DNA from: a gamma proteobacterium HTCC2207
GTDB taxonomy: Bacteria; Pseudomonadota; Gammaproteobacteria; Pseudomonadales; Porticoccaceae
Length of the DNA stretch: 64,000 nucleotides
Direction of reading: 5' to 3'
Assembly: GCA_000153445.1 (NCBI GenBank)
Contig: CH672399.1
Coordinates: 175,580-239,579 of the forward strand
Part shown: piece by piece, positions 37,705-47,384 of the stretch
Layout of the letters: the number at the start of each line of letters is the position of its first letter
Position numbering within the stretch: the stretch's first letter is position 1
The notes under the pieces: model-generated
Databases searched by the model: none
What the model was told of the DNA's origin: nothing
Seen by the model: only the letters and a program-made list of their open reading frames with translations
Position numbers and translations under genes: made by a program

Positions 37705-40008
37705 ATGAAAAAGCTAGTTACTGTTAAGTTGCCCCTAGCAGCTTGCCTTATAGGTTTGTCCTGCAGTGCTTTCACGCAGGAAATGCAAGAAGTTATTGTT
37801 ACATCATCGTTGATTGATGCCTCGTCAGACGAAATCTCAAACCCGCTGCATGTTATCAGTGGTGAATCTATTGCTACCGATGCCAGCCAAAGCATCGGTG
37901 CGAGCATTGATGGTTTGGTGGGTATATCCTCCAGTGATTATGGTGCCGCCGTTGGCCAACCCATTATTAGAGGTATGTCCGGTAGCCGGGTGAAGCTCCT
38001 CAATAACGGCAGAGTGGTCAGAGATATTTCAGGTCTAGGACCGGATCATGGCAATGATGTTGATCTAAACAATATCGAGCAAATCGAAATTATCAGAGGG
38101 CCATCCTCTTTGCTTTATTCCGGCGGAACGATCGGAGGAATAATTAATGTCGTTGATAACACTATTGCTAGGAAAGACTTTGAAGAGTCAATATTTAAGC
38201 TAGGTTTGGAGACTCAGTCTGTCAATGATGGAGACTCCCATGATTTCTCGTACCAAAATAATCTTGGCGGCTTGAATATCAGCCTTGCCTACAAAGACTC
38301 CGAATTTGGTAACTTTGAAATTCCAAATGGTGCGGTGATTCATTCTGAGGAAGAGCACGAAGGCGAAGACCATGACGAAGAGCTCCACGGTGATGAAGAT
38401 CACGAAGACGAAGGCCACGAGGAAGATCTAGGTTATTTGCCAAATTCTGATGTTGGATCTACCTCTCAGAGGTTAGGTCTCTCCAAGACCGGAGATTGGG
38501 GATATATTGGGCTATCTGTGATCGATACCGAAAGTCTATACGGCATTCCTTTTCATGGAGATAGTCACGAAGAGCATGGCGATGAGGATGAAGATCACCA
38601 TGCCGATGAAGATCACCATGCCGATGAAGCTGACCATGATGACCATGAAGGCGAAAATGAGCACGAAGGTGAACGAATCTTCTCCAAAACTGAATCTAAC
38701 GTCGTTAATCTAGAGGGTTCCTTCGTTGTAAATAATGGTTGGTTAACAAAAATTGATTACCAGTTCAGAGATTCCGATTACTCATTGACTGAGCAACATG
38801 CCGAAGAGGAAGGGCATGATGATGAAGAGCATGGAGATGAAGAGCATGACGACGAACATCACGAGGAAGGGCCAACAACCTTTAGCAATAATGCCAGAGA
38901 ATATGGTGCAATTTTTGATTTGACCAATGACTCCCTGTCACAAAAAGTTGCCATAAATTTTGTTGACGAGAATATTTCTGTAATGGGCGATGAGGCCTTT
39001 ATAAATCCAACGGAAACCAAAGAATTCACCCTTGGTTACTATCTGAGCAAAGACTTTGACTTATTTCATCTCGACTTTGGTGTTAGGCATGACCAAATTT
39101 CCAAGAAGGGTTCTGTCAGTCATGAAGAAGAGCACGAGGAGGATGAAGATCACGAAGAGGATCACGCAGATGAGCATGACGAGCATGAAGCGGAACTAGA
39201 GTATTTTGATCGAGATATTAACAATACTAGCTATGCCCTGACTTTAAGCAGAGATATTAATGATTCAGTAGCGGTAAGTTTAGGACTGTCTTCTGTCGAA
39301 AGAGCGCCTTCAGCGGTAGAGCTGTTAATGAACGGCCCTCATCTGGCAACAGGTAGACTAGAAGTTGGCAATATCAACCTGAAGTCTGAACAGTCAAACA
39401 ATATCGACCTGTCCTTCAATTATAGTAACGCAGGATTTTATGCTGGCTTGACCTTCTTCCAAAATAATGTGGATAACTATATCTACCTTATGGATGAGAC
39501 TGAAGACGAGCATGATGATCATGGCGACGAAGAGCACCATGAAGGTTTGATTCTTGCCAATTACCTTCAGCAGGATGCCGAGTTTGACGGTTATGAAATG
39601 GAAATCGGCAAGACGTTTGAACTGACTCGTGGCGCTCTAACTCTTTCATTAGGAAGAGATTCTGTTTCAGGACAGTTTACAAACGGGGACAATATCCCAC
39701 GCATAACCCCAGATAGAGATATCTATAAGGTTACCTATGTGGAAGATCAGCTTAGGTTTGTGTTGTCGCTCAAGGATGTATCAGCTCAGACTGACACGGC
39801 TGAAAATGAAACTGCCACCGACGGATTCCAAATGTTAAATCTGAATCTATCAAAAACAATTGAGACCAGCCCAGGACACGAGTTTACACTTTCAGTATTC
39901 GGTAAAAACTTGCTTGATGAAGTGGCTAGAAATCACAGCTCATTTGTTAAGAACGAGGTGCCAATGTCCGGTAGAAACTTGGGTATTCGGGCTAGTTACT
40001 CTTTCTAG
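37705..40008 (+). CDS. TonB-dependent outer-membrane receptor with His/Asp/Glu-rich loops (ZnuD-like, probably zinc)
   Basis: The start is ATG 37705 (AGAGGAA upstream), giving 767 residues. A signal peptide is followed by a TonB box (MQEVIVTSS), a plug domain (about 45-160, including QPIIRGMSGSRVKLLNNG) and a 22-strand barrel that ends in aromatic RASYSF. At least five loops are dense in His, Asp and Glu, at about 220-240, 275-310, 365-385, 475-500 and 600-615. Such loops are the hallmark of ZnuD-type zinc receptors, where they capture metal outside the cell. The metal is inferred; copper or another divalent ion is the alternative. Confidence 0.85.
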   Translation: MKKLVTVKLPLAACLIGLSCSAFTQEMQEVIVTSSLIDASSDEISNPLHVISGESIATDASQSIGASIDGLVGISSSDYGAAVGQPIIRGMSGSRVKLLNNGRVVRDISGLGPDHGNDVDLNNIEQIEIIRGPSSLLYSGGTIGGIINVVDNTIARKDFEESIFKLGLETQSVNDGDSHDFSYQNNLGGLNISLAYKDSEFGNFEIPNGAVIHSEEEHEGEDHDEELHGDEDHEDEGHEEDLGYLPNSDVGSTSQRLGLSKTGDWGYIGLSVIDTESLYGIPFHGDSHEEHGDEDEDHHADEDHHADEADHDDHEGENEHEGERIFSKTESNVVNLEGSFVVNNGWLTKIDYQFRDSDYSLTEQHAEEEGHDDEEHGDEEHDDEHHEEGPTTFSNNAREYGAIFDLTNDSLSQKVAINFVDENISVMGDEAFINPTETKEFTLGYYLSKDFDLFHLDFGVRHDQISKKGSVSHEEEHEEDEDHEEDHADEHDEHEAELEYFDRDINNTSYALTLSRDINDSVAVSLGLSSVERAPSAVELLMNGPHLATGRLEVGNINLKSEQSNNIDLSFNYSNAGFYAGLTFFQNNVDNYIYLMDETEDEHDDHGDEEHHEGLILANYLQQDAEFDGYEMEIGKTFELTRGALTLSLGRDSVSGQFTNGDNIPRITPDRDIYKVTYVEDQLRFVLSLKDVSAQTDTAENETATDGFQMLNLNLSKTIETSPGHEFTLSVFGKNLLDEVARNHSSFVKNEVPMSGRNLGIRASYSF

Positions 40009-40110
40009 AGAACTAGTCTTTCACCAATGCTCAGGGGTTGTACTTTTTGATCTGATATTAGGTCAACAAAGTCAACTCTTGACCCATTTGTGATTCTGAG
40101 GAGTTTATTA

Positions 40111-40152
40111 CCTACAAAAAAAGGGACTTTTAACGAGTCCCTTTTTTGTAGG
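40111..40152 (+). terminator. Rho-independent terminator of the TonB receptor gene
   Basis: CCTACAAAAAAAGGGACT and AGTCCCTTTTTTGTAGG form a long near-perfect hairpin with a seven-base loop, 100 bp after the receptor stop codon. The A and T tracts let it work on either strand. Confidence 0.88.
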
Positions 40153-40543
40153 CAATAACACCGACCTTACACTCATTTTTAGGTGCGGCTGCGCTCGACC
40201 AAAGGCATCATAAATTTTCTCAAACTGGTTTTGAGCATTGACACTGCAGAGACTATTAATATGCAGTGAAAGCAGCACTTAGTTTACAAAATCCTCGAAG
40301 AATTCCCTCACCAGATGCTTTGATGCTGTCAGTTCTCGGCTGATGGCAACCTAGTCAGATAAGGTTTAGACTCTAAAAATAGAGAATAAACCAATTCTAT
40401 CAAATCAGTACCTTGTAACCTCTTCAACCCTAACTTATTGGTTGTAAATCGCGATTATTTCTCCTTAAACTTTTTTGTGAGGCACTATTTGTGGCTTAAC
40501 TGTTAACCCTTCTTGGTAGTGGCGGCTGCCTCTTACCTTTAGT

Positions 40544-40582
40544 GGGTAGCTCTATTGGGTAGCTCTATTGAGTAGCTTTCGT
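40544..40582. repeat. Intergenic tandem repeat, 13-nt unit
   Basis: GGGTAGCTCTATT is repeated twice exactly (40544-40569), followed by GAGTAGCTTTCGT, a degenerate third copy. Confidence 0.8.
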
Positions 40583-40933
40583 CATGCCCTGCAAAACATC
40601 CATTTAAGCCCTACCCTAAGCCTATTAGCTAGCTCCCTTAACAACAGCTATACCCTATCCCGACTTAGCCCCAGAATGCCCCCTAAGGATAGCTTTATTG
40701 GCCCGCAAAGATATCTTACCTATGAGGTTAGGTATAACGGAACTGTGTTATCTCTTAACTGGTGGTTTGAGTGGCCGACGGGCTTAGCTGGAGCATACTA
40801 TAGCGGGCTGGCTTTGAGATAAGCTTTGATGACTGGGCATCGGTTGCGCCCGCGAATACTCACGAGGTCGACACCAAAGGGAGCCGAGCACCCAGCCATT
40901 TTGTACCTATTAACGGTAGATATACCAGAAACG

Positions 40934-40960
40934 AAAAAACCCCAGCGTTAGCAGGGGTTT
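40934..40960 (-). terminator. Terminator of tRNA-Ser
   Basis: On the minus strand AACCCC and GGGGTT pair around a short loop and a T run follows (AAACCCCTGC ... TGGGGTTTTTT). It lies 13 bp after the tRNA-Ser 3' end. Confidence 0.8.
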
Positions 40961-40973
40961 AATCGGTAGCACT

Positions 40974-41064
40974 TGGCGGAGAAGGAGGGATTCGAACCCT
41001 CGATACGCTATTAACGTATACACCCTTAGCAGGGGCGCGCCTTCAGCCACTCGGCCACTTCTCC
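40974..41064 (-). tRNA. tRNA-Ser (GCT)
   Basis: This 91-nt type-II tRNA has acceptor stem GGAGAAG/CTTCTCC, anticodon loop CTGCTAA (anticodon GCT), a long variable arm (GTATACGTTAATAGCGTAT region), T-loop GGTTCGAATCC and encoded GCCA end. It lies downstream of csrA on the same strand, a conserved arrangement in gammaproteobacteria. Confidence 0.96.
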
Positions 41065-41109
41065 ATAAACTTTTATCCACCCGTTTCACTTAGAGATGTA
41101 AATACCATC

Positions 41110-41222
41110 TCAAGTCACGCCCGGGGCGCGCGTTGATTCGTAGCTACGCTACTCAGGGTTTCACCCCGCCTTCGGCGTCCAAAATGCCTTCGCATTTAGT
41201 CAGCCATTCGGCCACTTCTGTA
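41110..41222 (-). pseudogene. Decayed tRNA-Ser fragment followed by small hairpins
   Basis: On the minus strand, AGAAGTGGCCGAATGGCTGA (from about 41219 down to 41200) matches the 5' arm and D-arm of the functional tRNA-Ser, except for one or two changes, and even the base run before it (ATAAAC) is shared. After that the sequence departs from a tRNA and forms short hairpins with GAAG loops (ATGC-GAAG-GCAT and CGCC-GAAG-GCGG). It is probably a broken tandem copy of tRNA-Ser. Confidence 0.55.
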
Positions 41223-41310
41223 TAAACTGTTATTCGGTAATCAGCCTGCCTCAGAAACAACTATGCCGCCCTGAATTCAGCGGCGGCATAATAGCACATT
41301 GAGGCGAAAA

Positions 41311-41526
41311 TCAAAGACTGTTATCAGAAGAATCTTCACTAGGAGCTGAATCAGCACCACCTTTTTCCATTTGAATTCTCTGGTAGATCTCTTCACGGTG
41401 AACGGCCACTTCTTTTGGCGCATTTACCCCCAGGCGAACCTGGTTTCCTCGAACTCCTAAAACTGTTACGGTGACGTCGTCGCCGATAACCAGAGTCTCG
41501 CCGACTCTTCTAGTAAGTATTAACAT
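41311..41526 (-). CDS. csrA: Carbon storage regulator CsrA (RsmA)
   Basis: CsrA is a dimeric RNA-binding protein that controls translation by binding GGA motifs. The N-terminus [20 protein letters not shown] and the RNA-contact segment [20 protein letters not shown] are intact. The 71 residues include a short acidic tail (EDSSDNSL). It lies downstream of lysC and upstream of tRNA-Ser, the usual context. Confidence 0.97.
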   Translation of the reverse strand: MLILTRRVGETLVIGDDVTVTVLGVRGNQVRLGVNAPKEVAVHREEIYQRIQMEKGGADSAPSEDSSDNSL

Positions 41527-41722
41527 ATACAGCTCCTACACTACTGTTCACCATTCATTGGTGAAAACTATTTCCCTAATCCGCCATACTCACTACAACA
41601 CGTTTAGTGCACACGGCCAATCCCCCTATTGAACGCTACCTGCTTACTTTCCTATCTCAACAGGCAGCGCAGAACTTATCAGTTTTTACGTAACAAGTCC
41701 AAGATCCGACTGCTCACAAGTA

Positions 41723-42940
41723 CTATTGCTCGAGACCAAAGGCCGAATGAAGCGATCTTACTGCCAATTCTAAGTACCGCTCCTCAATTACCACCGTTAT
41801 TTTAATTTCTGAGGTAGTAATTAATTGGATATTGATGCCCTCTGCAGCCAGTGCTTCAAACATAGTTGCCGCTACACCAGCATGTGAACGCATGCCAACA
41901 CCAACAATAGACACTTTGACGATACGGTCATCTGAGGCAACTTCTTCAGCGCCAAGATCTGCTGCAATTTGCTCAAGTAGTTTCGAAGCCCGCGCCAAAT
42001 CATTGCGGTGAACAGTAAAGGTAATAGTCGCCGAGTTGTCTTTAGCGACATTCTGCACAATCACATCGATTTCAATATTGGCTTCACTGATCGCACCTAA
42101 AACCTTGTAGGCAACGCCGGGCTGGTCTGGAATACCGCGGATAGTGAGTTTAGCTTCGTCGCGATTAAACGCGATACCTGAGACTACTGGCTTTTCCATT
42201 TGGTCATCATCCTCAAGAGAGATCAGCGTGCCTGGACCATCTTCAAAACTGGACATTACACGCAGTGGTACATTGTATTTTCCGGCAAACTCGACTGAGC
42301 GAATCTGCAGTATTTTTGAGCCTTGGCTGGCCATTTCTAGCATTTCTTCAAAGGTAATCTTGTCTAGACGGCGGGCATCAGCCACAACCCGAGGATCAGT
42401 GGTGTAAACACCATCTACATCAGTATAAATCTGACACTCATCGGCCTTAAGAGCTGCTGCCAACGCCACCGCAGTGGTATCTGAACCACCGCGACCCAGG
42501 GTTGTAATATTGCCGGCATCGTCCGCGCCTTGGAAGCCCGCGACAACCACTACTCTGCCAGCATCGAGATCGCTGTGAATGCGATGGCTATCGATTTCTT
42601 TGATCCGCGCTTTGCCATGGGCATCGTCAGTAAGAATGCGTACCTGACTACCTGTGTAGGAGCGGGCCGAGACACCGGCGGCCTCCAGCGCCATGCAGAG
42701 TAGCGCAATGGTTACCTGTTCGCCGGTGGAAACCAGTACGTCCATTTCACGCAGATTGGGTTCCTCGTGAATAGCCTTTGCCAGACCAATCAAGCGGTTG
42801 GTCTCGCCACTCATTGCTGAGACGGCAACCACGATTTTGTCACCCGCCCGGTGCTTAGCTACAATTTTCTCTGCGACTGCTTTTATGCGCTCAACGCTGC
42901 CAACAGAGGTGCCACCATATTTATGTACAATTAAACTCAT
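41723..42940 (-). CDS. lysC: Aspartate kinase
   Basis: LysC phosphorylates aspartate at the start of the lysine, threonine and methionine pathway. The 405-residue monofunctional enzyme begins MSLIVHKYGGTSVGSVERI, has the FQGADDAGNITTLGRGGSDT nucleotide segment and two C-terminal ACT domains (about 265-405) for feedback control. The usual gamma-proteobacterial order alaS-lysC-csrA is kept. The 83-bp gap to alaS shows no lysine riboswitch. Confidence 0.96.
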   Translation of the reverse strand: MSLIVHKYGGTSVGSVERIKAVAEKIVAKHRAGDKIVVAVSAMSGETNRLIGLAKAIHEEPNLREMDVLVSTGEQVTIALLCMALEAAGVSARSYTGSQVRILTDDAHGKARIKEIDSHRIHSDLDAGRVVVVAGFQGADDAGNITTLGRGGSDTTAVALAAALKADECQIYTDVDGVYTTDPRVVADARRLDKITFEEMLEMASQGSKILQIRSVEFAGKYNVPLRVMSSFEDGPGTLISLEDDDQMEKPVVSGIAFNRDEAKLTIRGIPDQPGVAYKVLGAISEANIEIDVIVQNVAKDNSATITFTVHRNDLARASKLLEQIAADLGAEEVASDDRIVKVSIVGVGMRSHAGVAATMFEALAAEGINIQLITTSEIKITVVIEERYLELAVRSLHSAFGLEQ

Positions 42941-43023
42941 CGAAACACTATCACCTTGGATTAATAAGGGCGCAGATTAAACAGCAATCTCGCGCAAATG
43001 TTAAGTAACTAGGGTCAAACGCC

Positions 43024-45621
43024 CTAAGATGCATCACTTACCCAATCATACACAGAGTCGAGCGCAGCGGCTAAGTTCACTGTGCTACCTGCGGCTCCCT
43101 GAGCCATATCTGCCCGACCACCGCCTTTACCATCAACCTGAGCGGTGACATATTTGAGCAAGTCCCCGGCTTTCAACTTATCGGTTAAATCTTGCGTCAC
43201 ACCTGCCACTAGCGCGGCTTTGTCGCCATCCACTGCGGCGAGCATAAAGACACCAGATTGGAGCTTAGATCTGACCTGATCGGCAACACCGCGCAAGCTC
43301 TTTGCATCAGCGCCTTCGACTACCGTGGAGAGAACGCTAAAACCATTGATTTCCCGCAGGCCAGCCATTAGGTCATTACCTGAAGCATTGGCGAGTTTGC
43401 TCTTTAGTGCATCAATCTCTTTCTGCAGTTTGCGGTTATCTTCAACCACCTGACGCGCTTTGTCCGCGACACTGTGTCGCGCAGCGCGCAGCACATTGGC
43501 CATCTCGCTAACGGTATCTTGTAACGCGTCACAGTAAGCTATAGCCGCCTCTCCGGTTACAGCTTCGATTCGTCTTACGCCAGCCGAGACACTGGATTCA
43601 GCGCTGATTTTCAATAGGCCAATATCGCCAGTGCGATTAGCATGGGTGCCACCGCACAGTTCGACGGAGAAGTCTCCACCCATGCTGAGCACGCGTACTT
43701 CGGAGCCATACTTTTCTCCAAAGAGTGCCATGGCGCCCTTCTCAACTGCCTCATCCATGCTCATTACGTCAGTTTGCACTGGCGTATTACGCAGAATTTC
43801 ACGGTTAACCCTATGTTCAATGTCACGAATCTGTTGCGCGCTGATGGACTCTCCATGGGAGAAGTCAAAGCGCAGGCGCTGGCTATCGACCAATGAGCCC
43901 TTCTGATTTACATGCTCACCCAGTATTTGCTGCAGTGCCGAATGCAATAGATGAGTTGCAGAGTGATTCAAGGCTGTTGCGGTACGCACAGAGCAGTCCA
44001 CAGTAGCGGTTACCGCGTCACCAACATTCAGCTCACCGGACAACACCTTGCCAATATGCAGGTGATGCTCGCCGGCTTTGCGGCAGTCGGTTACTTCAAT
44101 TTTCGCCGAGGCGGTCTGCAAATAACCACTGTCTCCGACCTGGCCGCCAGATTCTGCATAAAACGGTGTACTGCCAAGAATCACTGCGACCTCTGCATCC
44201 ATTCCGGCTGCAGAAACCTCTTCGCCAGCGGAATAGAGGGCAACCACATCAGCGCTATGTTCAAGGCTGTTATAGCCAACAAATTCGGTGCTGCCCTCAA
44301 CGCGAATGCTCTCACTGTAATCCAGCCCAAACTGACTGGCCGAGCGAGCACGAGCGCGCTGAGCTTCCATACACTCCTCATAACCTTCCATATCCATGCT
44401 GTAACCACGCTCGCGCGCTATGTCATTGGTCAGGTCAGTGGGGAATCCAAAGGTGTCATAGAGCTGAAAAATCAATTCTCCTGGAAGTTGCTCCGCTGTC
44501 AGATTCTCCAGCGCCGCTTCCAATACACCCATACCTTTATCCAAGGTGCGGGCAAATTGCTCTTCTTCTTTTTTGATCGTTACAATAATCTCCTGCTGCA
44601 TGCTCAGCAATTCGGGATAGGCCTCACCCATCACTTCACCAAGAGACACCACCAACTTGTGGAAGAAACTACCACTGGCACCTAAATTATGTCCGTGGCG
44701 CAATGCACGACGAATAATACGGCGCAACACATAGCCGCGACCTTCATTAGAAGGCACCACGCCATCAACCACTAAAAAGGCGCAGGAGCGAATATGATCG
44801 GCAACTACTTTTAAGGAATTTTCCGCTAGGTCAGTGACGCCAATAATCTTTGCTGCAGCTTTAATCAGATGTTGGAACAGGTCAATATCGTAATTGTTAT
44901 GCACACCCTGCATAACCGCCGCGACGCGCTCAAGACCCATTCCGGTATCGATTGAGGGCTTTGGCAGTGGTGTCATCTTGCCAGTGCTATCGCGTTCGAA
45001 CTGCATAAACACCAGATTCCAAATTTCGATATAGCGGTCTAGATCATCATCTGGGCTCCCCGGAGGGCCCCCGGGAATGTCCTCGCCATGGTCCCAAAAA
45101 ATCTCCGTGCTCGGTCCACAGGGTCCGGTATCGCCCATCTGCCAAAAGTTGTCCTCGTCCAGACGCGACAGACGATTCGGATCTATACCAATTTCATTGA
45201 CCCAGATATCAGCGGCTTCATCATCACTGATATGCACGGTAATCCAGAGACGTTCTTTAGGTAATTTGAGTACTTCAGTAAGAAACTCCCAGGCAAAACC
45301 AATTGCTTCGCGCTTAAAATAATCGCCGAAACTAAAGTTGCCGAGCATTTCAAAAAAGGTGTGATGTCTGGCGGTGTAGCCAACATTTTCCAGATCGTTG
45401 TGTTTGCCACCGGCGCGCACACAGCGCTGGGACGAAACCGCACGATTGTAATCACGTTTTTCGGCACCGAGAAAAACATCTTTAAACTGCACCATGCCAG
45501 CATTAGTGAACAGCAGTGTAGGATCATTTCCCGGCACTAGGCTACTGCTTGGCACAATACTGTGCTGCTTGCTGGCGTAGTAATTTAAGAATGCGTCACG
45601 AATGTCGGCGCTTTTCATCAT
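43024..45621 (-). CDS. alaS: Alanyl-tRNA synthetase
   Basis: The 865-residue enzyme has all AlaS parts: class-II catalytic core ([30 protein letters not shown]), editing domain with zinc motif [11 protein letters not shown] and [10 protein letters not shown], and the C-terminal C-Ala region ending [16 protein letters not shown]. Two adjacent ATG codons (45621 and 45618) are both plausible starts; the second gives the more usual [11 protein letters not shown]. Confidence 0.97.
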   Translation of the reverse strand: MMKSADIRDAFLNYYASKQHSIVPSSSLVPGNDPTLLFTNAGMVQFKDVFLGAEKRDYNRAVSSQRCVRAGGKHNDLENVGYTARHHTFFEMLGNFSFGDYFKREAIGFAWEFLTEVLKLPKERLWITVHISDDEAADIWVNEIGIDPNRLSRLDEDNFWQMGDTGPCGPSTEIFWDHGEDIPGGPPGSPDDDLDRYIEIWNLVFMQFERDSTGKMTPLPKPSIDTGMGLERVAAVMQGVHNNYDIDLFQHLIKAAAKIIGVTDLAENSLKVVADHIRSCAFLVVDGVVPSNEGRGYVLRRIIRRALRHGHNLGASGSFFHKLVVSLGEVMGEAYPELLSMQQEIIVTIKKEEEQFARTLDKGMGVLEAALENLTAEQLPGELIFQLYDTFGFPTDLTNDIARERGYSMDMEGYEECMEAQRARARSASQFGLDYSESIRVEGSTEFVGYNSLEHSADVVALYSAGEEVSAAGMDAEVAVILGSTPFYAESGGQVGDSGYLQTASAKIEVTDCRKAGEHHLHIGKVLSGELNVGDAVTATVDCSVRTATALNHSATHLLHSALQQILGEHVNQKGSLVDSQRLRFDFSHGESISAQQIRDIEHRVNREILRNTPVQTDVMSMDEAVEKGAMALFGEKYGSEVRVLSMGGDFSVELCGGTHANRTGDIGLLKISAESSVSAGVRRIEAVTGEAAIAYCDALQDTVSEMANVLRAARHSVADKARQVVEDNRKLQKEIDALKSKLANASGNDLMAGLREINGFSVLSTVVEGADAKSLRGVADQVRSKLQSGVFMLAAVDGDKAALVAGVTQDLTDKLKAGDLLKYVTAQVDGKGGGRADMAQGAAGSTVNLAAALDSVYDWVSDAS

Positions 45622-45732
45622 TGTTTAGTTCCAGTTATTAGCATGGCCTGGGTGACCAGCGCTTTTTAAAATTTTAGGTGCCCAAAATGGAGGCTTTCAG
45701 CTAATCAGGTCTGAGACATTGGGCTCTCAGCT

Positions 45733-45770
45733 AGCAGACTCACAGATAGCAGACTCACAGATAGCAGACT
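45733..45770. repeat. Intergenic tandem repeat, 15-nt unit
   Basis: AGCAGACTCACAGAT is repeated at 45733 and 45748, with a partial third copy ending at 45770. It lies immediately downstream of the HIT-family gene, before alaS. Confidence 0.8.
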
Positions 45771-45771
45771 A

Positions 45772-46134
45772 TTAAATCGTAGACTCTGAAAAATCTTGAC
45801 TACCAGAGGGGTCAGCTAAAACATGCAGATGCAAATGGAATACTGTCTGACCAGCTGCCCGCCCGTTATTCACCACTAGACGAAAGGCCTCTTCTACCCC
45901 GGCCTGCCTTGCTACTTCACCGGCCACCCACATCAAGTGCCCAAGCAGTGCTTTATCAGCTTCAATGGCATCAGCCAGTTTAGCGATAGGCTGACGTGGA
46001 ATCACCAGCATATGGATAGGCGCCTGAGGAGAGATATCGTTAATCACAATACACTTATCATCCTCATAGAGAATCTCCGCAGGAATTTCTCGGTTGATAA
46101 TACGTGTAAAGAGAGTGGGCGTTGAATCGACCAT
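45772..46134 (-). CDS. HIT-family nucleotide-binding protein (HinT-like)
   Basis: The 120-residue protein carries the histidine triad in VFHLHLHVLAD and the upstream HMLVIPRQPIAKLAD that binds the nucleotide. HinT-type proteins hydrolyse adenosine phosphoramidates. It begins with a typical TLFTRIINREIPAEILYEDD. It lies between the Trm112-like gene and alaS. Confidence 0.92.
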   Translation of the reverse strand: MVDSTPTLFTRIINREIPAEILYEDDKCIVINDISPQAPIHMLVIPRQPIAKLADAIEADKALLGHLMWVAGEVARQAGVEEAFRLVVNNGRAAGQTVFHLHLHVLADPSGSQDFSESTI

Positions 46135-46163
46135 CAGGAATACCTCAGTCTAGTGCAGTCTTT

Positions 46164-46373
46164 TTATTTGCCCGAGTCATGAAGCTTTTCATCGGCAGTC
46201 AGTTTACGTGCTTCAGATTCCAACATTACCGGGATGCCTTCGCTTATGGGATAGGCCAAACCACTGGCACGGCAAACCAACTCCTGCTTGGCTTTATCAT
46301 ATTCAAGTGGCGCCTTGCTGACAGGGCAAACCAATATACTGAGAAGCTTTTTGTCCACGATAAAATCGTCCAT
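46164..46373 (-). CDS. Trm112 family protein (YcaR-like)
   Basis: This 69-residue protein starts [17 protein letters not shown], followed by [29 protein letters not shown], the zinc-ribbon-like pattern of the UPF0434/Trm112 family. In bacteria its partner is not established. It starts 114 bp after the M23 peptidase and 30 bp before the HIT gene. Confidence 0.9.
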   Translation of the reverse strand: MDDFIVDKKLLSILVCPVSKAPLEYDKAKQELVCRASGLAYPISEGIPVMLESEARKLTADEKLHDSGK

Positions 46374-46487
46374 TTGAAAATCGCGTTAGTTTACGCAAAA
46401 TGATGCTCAACTGCCATTATCTGAGGTAAATAACCTGTAAGCCATAGCCTTACAAGAGTCAGTCATACCGCGGTCTAGTTGCGAAAA

Positions 46488-47339
46488 CTATTGCACGGGG
46501 AAGGATTCCAGAACAAGCGCCGGATCTACCCGTTGATTGAGCCAGTTCATTCGCCAATCCAGATGTGCACCAGTGGCTCGCCCGGTGGAACCCACTCGCG
46601 CTATGGGCTCTCCGCGCTGCACACGACCGCCCTTTTCAACGAGCATTTCACTGAGATGTAAAAAACTAGACGATAGGCCATGGCCATGGTCAATAATTAG
46701 TGTGCCACCAGAATAGAACAGATCATCATGCGCCATACGCACAACCCCCGCCGCTGGCGCCACAACAATAGTGCCAGTGGGTGCTGCGTAATCAAGACCA
46801 TAGTGAGGACTTTTAGGCACACCATTGTAAAACCGCTGACTGCCATAGACTCCCGTTATCGGCCCCTCTAATGGCTTGATAAAGCCAGATAAGAAATCAG
46901 TTTCATCGGTCACCAGACGGCGCGCCTCGCGAACAAGAGCGGAGTCAGATCGAATGCGCTGCAACTGTCCGGCCGGAGGTTCAACCGTGCGCTGGGGAAC
47001 TCCCTCAACTCTCTGAATATTGTAACTGCGAGCAGCAACCTCAAATAAGACCTCAGTGGCAACCCCCGCTTTATCGGTTACCAAAAAGGTAGAGACCGCC
47101 GCTGCATTGCGACCCAGACCAAACAAAAAGTGGCCATCGATGGTAGTTTTGATGAGCTCGCCGTTATGGCTAAGCGTTGTGCCAGATTGCACCTGCCCCA
47201 ACAGCAAACCACCCTGCTGCCAACTGCCACGCCATTTAATCAACGGATTGGTATCGGCATAAGACGCACAGGTCAATATCAGGCTGACCAAAAAAGCAGC
47301 TACCTGAGAGAAGTTCTGGGAGAAGTACTGAGATTGCAT
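46488..47339 (-). CDS. Secreted M23-family peptidase
   Basis: The 283-residue protein has a signal peptide (VAAFLVSLILTCASYA, first 28 residues), a bacterial SH3/Ig-like N-terminal half and an M23 (LytM) domain with zinc ligands in SPHYGLDYAAPTGT, the IIDHGHGLSSSFLHLSE loop and AHLDWRMNW. M23 enzymes cut peptidoglycan cross-links. All catalytic histidines are present, so it is probably an active endopeptidase. Confidence 0.9.
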   Translation of the reverse strand: MQSQYFSQNFSQVAAFLVSLILTCASYADTNPLIKWRGSWQQGGLLLGQVQSGTTLSHNGELIKTTIDGHFLFGLGRNAAAVSTFLVTDKAGVATEVLFEVAARSYNIQRVEGVPQRTVEPPAGQLQRIRSDSALVREARRLVTDETDFLSGFIKPLEGPITGVYGSQRFYNGVPKSPHYGLDYAAPTGTIVVAPAAGVVRMAHDDLFYSGGTLIIDHGHGLSSSFLHLSEMLVEKGGRVQRGEPIARVGSTGRATGAHLDWRMNWLNQRVDPALVLESFPVQ

Positions 47340-47384
47340 TTACAGAGCCCTAGACAAATCCACCAGAGCCAGCGGCATTGTCAG

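Larger units (their letters stand above)
40153..40973. other. Non-coding stretch before tRNA-Ser
   Basis: No frame here has a start, ribosome site and recognisable protein; a frame at 40568-40822 lacks all three. It contains a 13-nt tandem repeat (GGGTAGCTCTATT at 40544 and 40557, degenerate copy at 40570) and the terminator of the minus-strand tRNA-Ser at its right end. Confidence 0.6.

Noticed and set aside
40568-40822. 84-residue frame before tRNA-Ser
   Set aside because: Begins inside a tandem repeat, no ribosome site, composition unlike neighbouring proteins.
42941-43023. Lysine riboswitch before lysC
   Set aside because: The gap is only 83 bp, too short for the known lysine riboswitch, with no matching structure.
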